Assembly (NCBI GenBank): GCA_965199005.1
Contig: CBDAQK010000006.1
Span: 1,054,001-1,118,000, forward strand
Source: LMUY01 sp965199005
GTDB taxonomy: Bacteria; Pseudomonadota; Alphaproteobacteria; Acetobacterales; Acetobacteraceae
Direction: 5' to 3'
DNA length: 64,000 nt
The stretch's first letter is position 1. The number at the start of each line of letters is the position of its first letter. The position numbers and the translations under genes were made by a program. Positions 6,616-14,227 of this stretch are shown piece after piece. Below the pieces are notes generated by a model. It made no database searches and was not told the DNA's origin. It was given only the letters and a program-made list of their open reading frames with translations.

Positions 6616-8808
6616 CTACGTCTCGATCAGATACGCCCCATACTGCGGCGAGATGGACGGATCAGGCCGGATCGTGCCGGACACGTGCCCGCCCATCATG
6701 CGCAACTGGTGGCGCGTCACGACCTTCGAGAGCTCGCGGCCGTCGGCTTCGAAGACGATGTGGATCGGCTGCATGGTCACCGTCGCATCGCCCTCGGGGT
6801 GGTAGGCATTCAGATGCAGGAGGTTTCCCAATCCATGCAGCGCCTGGCCGGGTGTCACATCGTTCAGACCAAGCGGGTTCATGTTCCACAAACCGGCACC
6901 GACGCCGCCGGCGATCGCGCCCGGGACGCCGGCCACCGTGCCGCCAGCCACGGCGCCCTTTGCTGCGTTCTGTAGCCACTCCGGGAACTTATCGACCGCG
7001 CCGCTCAGGGCCAGGATGCCGCCCGCCAGCATGAACAGGCCGCCCTTGCCACTGCCGCCCAGCGCCGTCAGGGCCACCACGACTTTCTCCGCGCCAAGAG
7101 CGAGCACCCCGAACGCCAGCCCTTCCAGCGCCGCTCGAGTACCATCAGGATGCTCGCCCGCCCATTTGCCAATGCTGTTGAGCGCCGATGTCAGTCCGTC
7201 CAGGCTCTTGCCTGCATCCCCCAGAGCGGCGCCGCCCAGCGTCGTCAGGGTGTTTTCGACCGACGCATGCAGCCGCAGCGCCGATGACGCGGTACTGTCG
7301 CGCGAAAGCGCCGTTGCGTTCGGATCAGTGTTGCGGATGTTTTCCCGCTCCTTCTCGATCGCCGGAACATCCTTCAACAACACGGCCAAGATGCCGGCGA
7401 TCGTCGTGCGCTGGGATGCCGACATCAGCGCGTCAATCTGCGCTGTCGTTCCATTGATGCCGGCCGCATCCATCCGCTTGGATGCCGCTTGAACCCATTC
7501 GAGCGGATCGCGCCGCAGAACATCGCGATCATAAATCGCCTCCGGATGGACGACGTCACGACCGCCCACTCGCTCGCCGTGTTCGTCGATATGACCACCG
7601 ACGTGCTCAAGCCCTTGGGGGCTTGCCAGGCCGAGCCCTATCATCGCGTCCATCGACTTGTTGGTCAGCTTGCCGCCATCGAACACTTGCGCCATCGACA
7701 TCAGCGCCGTGCCGGTTCGCGATGCCCCTTCGGTCTGGATCAACGCCGGCAGTTTTTCGTAGATAAATTCGTCGCTCAACGTCAGTCCAGCCACGCGAGC
7801 CGTTTTCGCAAGAGCGAGATAATCCTTCGGTGCAACCCGCATGTCCGTTGCGATGGCTGCCCGTTGCATCCGAGACAGATATTGCATGCCCCTTGCCGGG
7901 TCCATCTCGCGAATCGTCTCGCCGTTCGGGCTCACCGTCTCGGTTACCATCTCGCCGAGAATTTCCATGGCCTTCGCCGCAGCAAAAGAATGCTCGCCAC
8001 CACCGCCGTGCTTCTTGTCGAGAAGCTGAAAGGCCCGCGTCATCTGAGCAAACTGCGGCAGCATGGACTTGGCTTCGTCGAGTGAGCCGAACACCGTTTT
8101 CAGGTCCAGCAGCGCCTTCATGTTTTCGCCGGCCACACTGCCGGGGACAAGCGATGCCGTTTCCTTCGCGCGCCCGACCGCCGCCGCCACGTCGGCGGGT
8201 GTCAGGCGATTATCGGCGGCGAGAACGTCAGACGTGCTTTCCAAGTCGATCGCCGGGCCAAAGATGTGCTTCAGGCCCTCGGCAGCAATTCCGGCGCCCA
8301 AAGCCAGGCCGAGCACGTCGTGCGGCGATCCACCGTGCTGCTGATTCCCGCTCTTGGCGCCAGGCCTCCCATTCGGATAGAGCGGTATGCGGCCCTCGCC
8401 GGGTTCGTTGAACGTGGCATCGAGCGGTGCCCTGACACCTGGTGGTATGGTGAAATTGGGAACATAGGGCGCTGGGATGAGGGCACCGCCGCTCGCCGTC
8501 GCCCTGGCACTGCCGGGCACGGAAAATTCCGGCATGCCGCCGCGCGACTGCCACCCGGTGACGGCCTGGTTCATCGCCGCCATCGCCTCGGCAAGCCGGC
8601 CCATATTGTCGGCCGCCCGCCCGATGCCGGCGGCCGATCCGCCGACACCGCGCAACTCTGCCGCCAATTCCTTGCCGGACGCGGCCGACGCGGCCAGGCT
8701 CTTCTCCAGGCTTTCCAGGCCCGGTATCAGGGCCTTGATGACGGATGCGACGTTGCCCCCCATCACGAGCTCTACGCCGATCTTGTAGACGTCGATCGCG
8801 GCCATCAA
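6616..8808 (-). CDS. phage tail tape-measure-like protein
   Basis: The 730-residue protein looks like a tailed-phage tape measure, the protein that sets tail length and is threaded through the tail tube. It starts with a small-residue, helical region (residues 20-80, repeated Leu/Ala heptads such as SLEKSLAASAASGKELA), has long Ala/Gly-rich helices and a hydrophobic Gly/Ala segment near residues 560-650 (GGLFMLAGGILALSG, GTVAGVPGAIAGGVGAGLW) like the membrane-inserting part of these proteins. It overlaps the upstream gene by four bases. A full siphophage would have some ten further tail and head genes, none of which are present. Confidence 0.62.
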   Translation of the reverse strand: MMAAIDVYKIGVELVMGGNVASVIKALIPGLESLEKSLAASAASGKELAAELRGVGGSAAGIGRAADNMGRLAEAMAAMNQAVTGWQSRGGMPEFSVPGSARATASGGALIPAPYVPNFTIPPGVRAPLDATFNEPGEGRIPLYPNGRPGAKSGNQQHGGSPHDVLGLALGAGIAAEGLKHIFGPAIDLESTSDVLAADNRLTPADVAAAVGRAKETASLVPGSVAGENMKALLDLKTVFGSLDEAKSMLPQFAQMTRAFQLLDKKHGGGGEHSFAAAKAMEILGEMVTETVSPNGETIREMDPARGMQYLSRMQRAAIATDMRVAPKDYLALAKTARVAGLTLSDEFIYEKLPALIQTEGASRTGTALMSMAQVFDGGKLTNKSMDAMIGLGLASPQGLEHVGGHIDEHGERVGGRDVVHPEAIYDRDVLRRDPLEWVQAASKRMDAAGINGTTAQIDALMSASQRTTIAGILAVLLKDVPAIEKERENIRNTDPNATALSRDSTASSALRLHASVENTLTTLGGAALGDAGKSLDGLTSALNSIGKWAGEHPDGTRAALEGLAFGVLALGAEKVVVALTALGGSGKGGLFMLAGGILALSGAVDKFPEWLQNAAKGAVAGGTVAGVPGAIAGGVGAGLWNMNPLGLNDVTPGQALHGLGNLLHLNAYHPEGDATVTMQPIHIVFEADGRELSKVVTRHQLRMMGGHVSGTIRPDPSISPQYGAYLIET

Positions 8809-9317
8809 ATGCGGGCCTTGCTGGCGATCGCCGCGACCACGGGCGCGGCGAAGGCCGCAGCGGCGCGTTCGGATGCGCGATAGGCACCGATCCCGAGGAA
8901 TGACCGTTGCGGGAGGGTGTCGGTGCCGAGTTCTTGTGCCACGGCAACATCGCCGATGTTGCGGACCTGGTCGCCGGGTGTGCCGTCCCCGGCGATGTCG
9001 TCGGGCACGCCGACCATGGCGCGCCCGTCATCCTCCACGGTGGCGGTGATGCTGTCCAGTAAGGCCCCGGTCACGAACTCCGGCTGGTCCGGCGCGTAGC
9101 CGTGGCGGGCGCGGGCGATTTGCGTGGCATCCTGGAGCTCCGGCCAGGCCGGAAACGGGCCGGTATCCTCCGTCTGATACTCACCGAGCGTGGCGACCAC
9201 CGACTTCCGCACGATTTCCGCGGCTGCGCGCCGGCCTGCTTGCTGGGCAGCCTCCACCCGGGCGGCGAGGCCGGGCAGGAAGCGGATGAAATCGGTAAGG
9301 CTGGCAAAATCTGGCAT
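8805..9317 (-). CDS. minor tail / HK97 gp10-like phage protein
   Basis: A 170-residue protein with the plan of phage tail-completion or HK97 gp10-like proteins: an N-terminal helix (AARVEAAQQAGRRAAAEIV), a WPEL-type central part, then a beta-rich region (MVGVPDDIAGD) and the sequence VAVAQELGTDTLPQRSFLG, which resembles the typical E(Y/F)GT...P.RPFL motif of that family. The start at 9317 is chosen for the GAGG ribosome site upstream; an extension to 9374 is possible. It overlaps the tape-measure gene by four bases (ATGA), supporting a tail module. Confidence 0.6.
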   Translation of the reverse strand: MPDFASLTDFIRFLPGLAARVEAAQQAGRRAAAEIVRKSVVATLGEYQTEDTGPFPAWPELQDATQIARARHGYAPDQPEFVTGALLDSITATVEDDGRAMVGVPDDIAGDGTPGDQVRNIGDVAVAQELGTDTLPQRSFLGIGAYRASERAAAAFAAPVVAAIASKARI

Positions 9318-9323
9318 TGGGGT

Positions 9324-9341
9324 CCCCTCGGATGCGAGGGG
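9324..9341 (-). promoter_or_regulatory. 7-bp hairpin over the tail-gene ribosome site
   Basis: CCCCTCG (9324-9330) and CGAGGGG (9335-9341) form a perfect 7-bp stem with a 4-nt loop just upstream of the ATG at 9317. On the minus-strand mRNA the 3' arm includes the GAGGGG ribosome site, so the hairpin could block translation. No T-run follows, so termination is less likely. Confidence 0.4.
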
Positions 9342-9707
9342 TGGATTGTAGACGCTCCCCAGGCCTGTCTGCATGCGATTGGTCCGCTTGCGGCCGCGGA
9401 TTTTGCCCTTGGGACTGAGGGCAAACGTGGCGTGTCGGCTTGCGTTGTGCGGGGCGTTAACAAGTCGTACAGAATGCGTGTTTGCGATCTACATACCCCC
9501 CTTTTTCGCGGTTTTTCGACCGTTTTCGCGGGAAATAACCGCTCCGTCTGCCGGTTTGCGTCTGCGGCTTGGCGGGTGCTTTGATCAATCGCAGACCAGC
9601 AGCGCGCCGGAAATTATGGATTTGCATGCCGAAATGACCGTATGACGACATGATCTCGTCAACTATCGGCTTTACGGGTGTCGTCGCCGGGCGATGGCCG
9701 CGGGCGG
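9342..9707. other. gap in the element with one weak minus-strand frame
   Basis: This 366-bp gap separates the tail genes from the upstream operon. It is less GC-rich than its surroundings and contains CCCCCTTTTTCGCGG-type low-complexity sequence around 9498-9520. A 64-codon minus-strand frame (9651-9457), lysine/arginine-rich with two C-terminal cysteines, has no convincing ribosome site. I see no RNA gene. The tail-module promoter may lie here. Confidence 0.3.
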
Positions 9708-10094
9708 CTAGGCCGCCCCGCCTGGCTTGCGCCCGCCGCCGGGCCGGCGCTGGCGCTTAGGGCCTGGCCAGGCGCCCGGCGGGTCCCTCAGGTCGACCAG
9801 GCCGCGCCGGATGGTGCTTCGGGCTTTGCCGGTGGCAACATGGCACGCGGTGATGCCGCCACGGCCCGCGAGCTGCGCCGCGAACGCCGCCGATAGCCGC
9901 CGCTCGCGCTCCGGTAGACCGCCCTCCAGCATGGACAGGACGGCGCGGATGGTGCCCGCGACGTCCTGGACGGGCTGCCGGCGCCGCCGATGGTGCCGTA
10001 GCGCGTCAACCGCAGCTTCGACGTGCTGTCTCACCAGCTCCGCGTCTGCGGCCTCAAGGCCCAGCAGGATTCGAGTGCTGTAAGGCCGTTTCAC
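9708..10094 (-). CDS. unknown element protein (128 aa, basic)
   Basis: Function is unknown. The protein is helical in its first half (LLGLEAADAELVRQHVEAAVDALRHHRRRR) and ends with a proline/glycine/arginine-rich tail (GPKRQRRPGGGRKPGG) that could contact nucleic acid. A GTG start at 10094 overlaps the stop of the upstream gene by four bases (GTGA); an ATG at 10121 is the alternative. It is the third gene of the operon that in the circular element would follow the rep-like gene. Confidence 0.45.
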   Translation of the reverse strand: MKRPYSTRILLGLEAADAELVRQHVEAAVDALRHHRRRRQPVQDVAGTIRAVLSMLEGGLPERERRLSAAFAAQLAGRGGITACHVATGKARSTIRRGLVDLRDPPGAWPGPKRQRRPGGGRKPGGAA

Positions 10095-10444
10095 GAGACG
10101 GTGGGTAGATGGTCCATCCACGTGGTTGCCGGCATCCGGGCGCGTGGCGCTGGGTGTGCGATCGCCACCCAGGTTCGTGCAGCGTTGTCCACGGTGGCGA
10201 GAATTTGCACCGCGTCCTCAGTGCCCGTGTCCACCAGGTGGAGCGTGTCAATCAGCCCGCAGACGGCCTCACCAACGTTGTAGAGCCCCTCTAGGCGCCT
10301 CGCCTCGATAGTCTCGATCAGCAGCGCAAGGGTGCTTAGCGCCTCCCAGAACGCCGGCTGCTGGACCAATGCCATGGCCGCGGATGCGCAAGCCTCCGCG
10401 GCGAGAAGTCGAGTTTCGACGGCCTCAGGCTGCGGCCGTGTCAT
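10091..10444 (-). CDS. unknown element protein (117 aa)
   Basis: No family is recognised. It is an alanine/leucine-rich helical protein (LLAAEACASAAMALVQQPAFWEALSTL, then LLIETIEARRLEGLYNVGEAV) with an acidic middle and no signal peptide. It overlaps the genes on both sides (20 bases upstream, 4 bases downstream with the GTG start), so it is part of a tightly coupled operon. Composition alone does not suggest a function. Confidence 0.45.
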   Translation of the reverse strand: MTRPQPEAVETRLLAAEACASAAMALVQQPAFWEALSTLALLIETIEARRLEGLYNVGEAVCGLIDTLHLVDTGTEDAVQILATVDNAARTWVAIAHPAPRARMPATTWMDHLPTVS

Positions 10445-11057
10445 GGGCGTCTGTCCTTCCGGCAGAGAGCTGGAATTGGAGTTGGCGGATGTCGATCATC
10501 TCCGCACCTCGCTGTAGCCCAAGATCCAGCTCGCCTTGTGCGGCGCTGGCGAAGGCCGATTTGAGCGCTGGTTTGGCCGCTGTCTTGGTTTGTTCCAGCG
10601 GCGAGCCCGTTTGAAGTCGCATAATGGGGCTTATGGAACCCTGGGCGTGATCTTGGGGAAGGGGGATTTTAACGTTCGCCCGCCTACAGGCAGCGCGCCA
10701 CTGGACGACGCGATGCCACGTTCGCAGCTCACCGACGAGTTGCATGGCAGCTTGTAGCACGATCTGGGGCTGGTATGTCATTAGCCCCGCTTCGTTGTGC
10801 GCAAGTAGGTGTCGGTGGAAGGCTGACAGCGCGACAACGACCCGTGCGTGTGGCTCGCGCAGTCGGGTGGTGGTAATTGGCACCGGGATCGCCCCATGTA
10901 GCAGAGTGCGTGCCTCATTTGTTGTGATGAGGATGGTGTCGCGTCCCCAGATGCGAGGATGGTCCTCGCATCTGGTGTGGGCTCGCAGGGTAAGGCGCAA
11001 CTCGCCCTCGAGTCGCATCAGCCTATGGCTAATCTCGGTTAACCAGTCGGTTGTCAT
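10425..11057 (-). CDS. unknown element protein (210 aa), coupled to the rep-like gene in the circle
   Basis: This 210-residue soluble protein has no family I recognise. The N-terminal half is helical with many His/Arg residues (SHRLMRLEGELRLTLRAHTRCEDH), followed by RVVVALSAFHRHLLAHNEAGL and a charged C-terminus. Its ATG overlaps the TGA that would end the rep-like frame in the excised circle (ATGA at 11054-11057). In the integrated state that upstream gene is cut away, leaving about 90 bp up to the hybrid site, so expression would need another promoter. A role in replication or packaging is only a guess from position. Confidence 0.55.
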   Translation of the reverse strand: MTTDWLTEISHRLMRLEGELRLTLRAHTRCEDHPRIWGRDTILITTNEARTLLHGAIPVPITTTRLREPHARVVVALSAFHRHLLAHNEAGLMTYQPQIVLQAAMQLVGELRTWHRVVQWRAACRRANVKIPLPQDHAQGSISPIMRLQTGSPLEQTKTAAKPALKSAFASAAQGELDLGLQRGAEMIDIRQLQFQLSAGRTDAHDTAAA

Positions 11058-11148
11058 TTGCGCACCGGTATTTCTCGCAGTAGACGGAGTGTCGACTGCT
11101 TCGCGCCGGATATATTAATGTTCTCTGAAGGAACATAAATTGTGCTTG

Positions 11149-11176
11149 AATTTCCACTGTATGCATTATGCGACTT
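11149..11176 (-). other. hybrid dif-like site (right junction of element)
   Basis: On the minus strand this site has the same XerC-type arm AAGTCGCATAA and centre TGCATA as the left junction, but the XerD-side arm is CAGTGGAAATT (7 of 11 bases shared with the left arm). The XerC arm faces the chromosome and the diverged XerD arm faces the element, as expected for the hybrid junction made by XerC-first strand exchange between dif and an element site. Confidence 0.78.
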
Positions 11177-11281
11177 TTCTACCTGGCGACGTGACTTTCG
11201 GCTGCTTGCACTGGTCTCGGTCCTCCAGCTTTAATCAGGCTCAACGCCTTCAGGGAGGCGCCTTTGGTCCACGGGCGGCCC

Positions 11282-12442
11282 TCAAAGAGCCAGATGGCGC
11301 GTGTCGGCCTTGGCCTGCTCCAAACTCATCATCATCCGGACCAACTCGGCTTGGCGCTTCGTGTGTGTCTTCGCCATTACCCTGGCGAGGTGGGAGCGAA
11401 CCGTGTTGATACTCCGCGCGCATTTCTCTGCGATCTCTGACAAAGTCAGCCCCGACATCAGGTCCAGCGTAACCTCCGCTTCGGCGCGCGTGAGGTTGAA
11501 TCGCTTGGCCAAATCCGCGACCGAGAGCCGGTTGGTTCCAATCGTTTCAGTCGCTAGAATCAGCGCCGCCCGCGGACCCGGCACCATCCATTCCGTTTCG
11601 CCGCGCAACGGGATCAGCGTCAACGACAAGGCCTGGCTCAACGTCAGCGTCGATGCCTCCGGGCCGGTGCCGTTGATGCTGGCAGCGCCGGTGATGGCGG
11701 CGGTCAGGCGGTCATCGTCAGATTTTAGCGTCGCCGTCAGGCGGCGGCCTGTCATAGAGAGCGTGGATGCCGATGCGAGCAGCTCGTCGGCTGCCGCGTT
11801 GTGCCGGATGACTTGACCACGCTGGTCGACCAGGAAGGCGGGTTGAAACAGCGTATCCAGCTTACAGGCGGCCTTCGTGCCAGCCAGGCGGCGGGAGGCT
11901 ACGGCCGCCCGCTGCAAATGCGGCAGTAGCATTTTGCCCAGGGCGATCTCGGTCGTGTTGAAGTGCCCGGCTGACCATGGCCGCAACAGCGAAATATCCT
12001 GGATCCAGCCCTCTCCCGACCAGAGCGCCAGCCGGAGTCCCTCGTTAAGGCCGCGAGGCTTCAGGTACTCGTTGTAAATCGCGCTGCGTAATACATCCCG
12101 CTTGGCCACCATCTGCCAGGTGGCCAATACCTCGCCCGCCACCCTCACAGGCTTGGCCTTGCTCCACACGTTTCGTTTGCACCAGCCATCAAGGAATTCA
12201 TCCTCGTAATCAGCCCGGTCGAGGCCCACCGCCAGGCCCCGATAGTCCGACCAGTCGTCCGTCCGCGCGAATAAATCAGCGAAGTGGCTGTTGAACAACG
12301 CGCTGAGTTCCCCCAGCATGACGCACCACCGGTCTGGCAGCACGGCTGCGTCGTAGATCGCGTCCAGCACTTTCGCGATTCGGTCTTCATTCAGGGCCAG
12401 AGACACCAATTTCTCCGGTAATCGATCGGGGGTCACTCTCAC
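11282..12442 (-). CDS. LuxR-type transcriptional regulator
   Basis: A 386-residue regulator with a C-terminal LuxR/GerE helix-turn-helix: residues about 305-365 read LAKRFNLTRAEAEVTLDLMSGLTLSEIAEKCARSINTVRSHLARVMAKTHTKRQAELV when segments are joined, the classical fold. The N-terminal part has no phosphoacceptor or recognisable autoinducer domain; its middle (QPAFLVDQRGQVIRHNAAADELL) resembles a PAS-like sensor. The start is a GTG (12442), with another GTG two codons on. It lies just outside the right dif-like junction and upstream of nothing on its strand but the element, so its targets may be the adjacent monooxygenase or distant genes. Confidence 0.85.
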   Translation of the reverse strand: MRVTPDRLPEKLVSLALNEDRIAKVLDAIYDAAVLPDRWCVMLGELSALFNSHFADLFARTDDWSDYRGLAVGLDRADYEDEFLDGWCKRNVWSKAKPVRVAGEVLATWQMVAKRDVLRSAIYNEYLKPRGLNEGLRLALWSGEGWIQDISLLRPWSAGHFNTTEIALGKMLLPHLQRAAVASRRLAGTKAACKLDTLFQPAFLVDQRGQVIRHNAAADELLASASTLSMTGRRLTATLKSDDDRLTAAITGAASINGTGPEASTLTLSQALSLTLIPLRGETEWMVPGPRAALILATETIGTNRLSVADLAKRFNLTRAEAEVTLDLMSGLTLSEIAEKCARSINTVRSHLARVMAKTHTKRQAELVRMMMSLEQAKADTRHLAL

Positions 12443-12541
12443 ATTGCAACGTAGAGGCTCTAGTTAGGTTTTGGGAATAATCTTTGTACTCCGTTACATT
12501 TCCAGTTCGTTCCGGGTTTTTGGCCTACTGGGCGACGCAGA

Positions 12542-13885
12542 TCACTCCGCCGCCTGCCGCTGCTCGAAGAATCGGTTGCCAGGCCGAGGCAGCCCCAGAT
12601 TCTCGCGCAGCGTGGTCCCTTCGTATTCCCGGCGGAACAAGCCGCGGCGTTGCAGCTCCGGCACCACCTTGTCCACGAAATCGTCCAACCCGGCGGGCAG
12701 GAATGGGAACATGACGTTGAAGCCATCGCAGGCATCCGTCAGCAGCCACTGCTCCATCTGATCGGCGATGGTTGCCGCCGTGCCCACCATCGTCAGCCCG
12801 CCATACCCGGCGCCGCGCTGGGCCAATTGCCGCACGGTCAGGCCCTCCCGGGCTGCCAGGTCTATCGCAGACTGCCGTCCGCTTTGGCTCGCATTGGTCT
12901 CCGGGATGGGCGGCAACGGAGCGTCCAGGTCAAATTTGGAGGCGTCGGTTCCAAGGCGCATCGACAGGTTAGGCAGCGCGCTGTCGGTGTGCACCAGGCT
13001 GTCCAGCTTGGCACGTTTGGCCTGCGCCTCCGCCACCGTGTCGCCGACGATCACCAACACGCCGGGTAGCACCTTCAAATGGTCCGGATTGCGGCCCAGC
13101 TTGCGCATGCGGCCCTTCACGTCGGCGTAAAACCGGCGCCCGTCCTCGATCCGCCCGGCGCTGGCAAAGATGACCTCGGCCGTCTCCGCCGCGATCTGCC
13201 GCCCGGCCTCGGATGCGCCGGCCTGCACGACGACCGGCCAGCCCTGTGGCGGCCGGGCGATGTTCAGCGGGCCTTTGACCGAAAGGTACTTTCCCTTGTG
13301 GTTGAGCGTGTGCATCTTCGCCGGGTCGAAGAACACGCCGGATTCGACGTCACGGATGAAGGCGTCGTCGGCCCAGCTATCCCATAGGCCGGTCACCACG
13401 TCGTAGAATTCGCGAGCCCGGCGGTAGCGCTCGTCGTGCTCCATCTGGTCATCCATGCCGAAGTTCAGCGCGGCATCCGGGTTGGATGTGGTGACGAGGT
13501 TCCACCCTGCCCGGCCGCCACTCAGATGGTCCAGCGAGGCGAATTTACGGGCGATGATGTAGGGCTGTTCGAACGTCGTGGACGCCGTGGCGATCAGGCC
13601 CAACCGCTCGGTCACGACGGCCAAAGCAGGCAGCAGGGTCAGCGGATCGAACGACGTGACCGTCGCGCTTCGCTTGAGCGCGTCCATCGGCATGTTGAGG
13701 ACAGCCAAATGGTCGGCCATGAAGAATGCATCGAACTTCCCGCGCTCCAGCGTTTGAGCAAAGCGCTTGATGTGAGCGAAATTGAAGTTGGCGTCCGGCC
13801 AACTGCCGGGATAGCGCCACCATGCCGTATGGATGCTGACCGGCCGCATGAAAGCACCAAGCCGAAGCTGTCGGGCCTGAGTCAT
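12542..13885 (-). CDS. NtaA/SnaA/DszA-type flavin-dependent monooxygenase
   Basis: A 447-residue LLM-class (luciferase-like) FMNH2-dependent monooxygenase of the nitrilotriacetate monooxygenase component A family, which oxidises aminopolycarboxylates, sulfonates or similar compounds with FMNH2 supplied by a separate reductase. Family signatures seen are FDAFFMADHLAV, FEQPYIIARKFASLDHLSGGRAGWNLVTT, HDERYRRAREFYDVVTGLWDSW and GKYLSVKGPLNIARPPQGWPVVVQAGASEAG. Length is typical. No reductase gene is adjacent. The precise substrate cannot be read from sequence. The gene is followed on the same strand by the LuxR-type regulator. Confidence 0.9.
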   Translation of the reverse strand: MTQARQLRLGAFMRPVSIHTAWWRYPGSWPDANFNFAHIKRFAQTLERGKFDAFFMADHLAVLNMPMDALKRSATVTSFDPLTLLPALAVVTERLGLIATASTTFEQPYIIARKFASLDHLSGGRAGWNLVTTSNPDAALNFGMDDQMEHDERYRRAREFYDVVTGLWDSWADDAFIRDVESGVFFDPAKMHTLNHKGKYLSVKGPLNIARPPQGWPVVVQAGASEAGRQIAAETAEVIFASAGRIEDGRRFYADVKGRMRKLGRNPDHLKVLPGVLVIVGDTVAEAQAKRAKLDSLVHTDSALPNLSMRLGTDASKFDLDAPLPPIPETNASQSGRQSAIDLAAREGLTVRQLAQRGAGYGGLTMVGTAATIADQMEQWLLTDACDGFNVMFPFLPAGLDDFVDKVVPELQRRGLFRREYEGTTLRENLGLPRPGNRFFEQRQAAE

Positions 13886-14227
13886 GACATCAAATCCTTC
13901 ATGGTCGCGAGTGAAACAAAGGGGCTGCAGGCTATCTTGTCAAGCCGATGAGAGTTCTGTCTTTTCTCTGTATGTGGAGAATTTGTGACTGTTCTTGAGC
14001 GTTACTGTAGAATATTGTTTACAACTTGAATCCAAGTCACCCCCCTCGGTCGTGCTCTTGGCTATCGCCAGAGATGGTCAGCACACCATGTGTCCGGAGC
14101 CGCAACAGGTGGGCTCGGCGCAACGCGATCACAAGAGCTTGACTCATGGCGAGCATAGGGTTGGCGCCATGTTCCTGCCCCAGTCCAGGGACCACTTAAG
14201 GGGCGTCGTCTGGAGCTACTCTTGCCC
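13886..14227. other. intergenic, divergent promoter region
   Basis: The 342 bp between the monooxygenase (minus) and the glycine-rich secreted protein (plus) contain no convincing gene. The part near 13960-14040 is AT-richer (GAATATTGTTTACAACTTG) and is the likely promoter zone for the monooxygenase. I see no riboswitch or terminator that I can defend. Confidence 0.4.

Larger units (their letters stand above)
3652..11176. mobile_element. Xer/dif-integrated element, about 7.5 kb
   Basis: The element lies between two 28-bp sites sharing a perfect 17-bp block (3663-3679 and 11160-11176). On the minus strand both read as dif sites: XerC-side arm AAGTCGCATAA, centre TGCATA, then XerD-side arm TTATGGAAAGT (left) or CAGTGGAAATT (right). 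E. coli dif for comparison has arms GGTGCGCATAA and TTATGTTAAAT around TGTATA. The arrangement is that of integrative elements exploiting Xer (IMEX): an intact dif on one side and a hybrid on the other. Predicted excised circle is 7,497 bp. Cargo includes a RepL-like gene, a DnaA box, small unknown genes, a serine recombinase and two phage-tail-type genes. No own tyrosine integrase is seen, consistent with use of host XerCD. Confidence 0.85.

Noticed and set aside
11118..11136. Inverted repeat ATGTTC / GAACAT upstream of the 210-aa gene as an operator
   Set aside because: In the circular element this sequence lies inside the rep-like coding frame, so an operator role is uncertain; a 6-bp stem is also common by chance.
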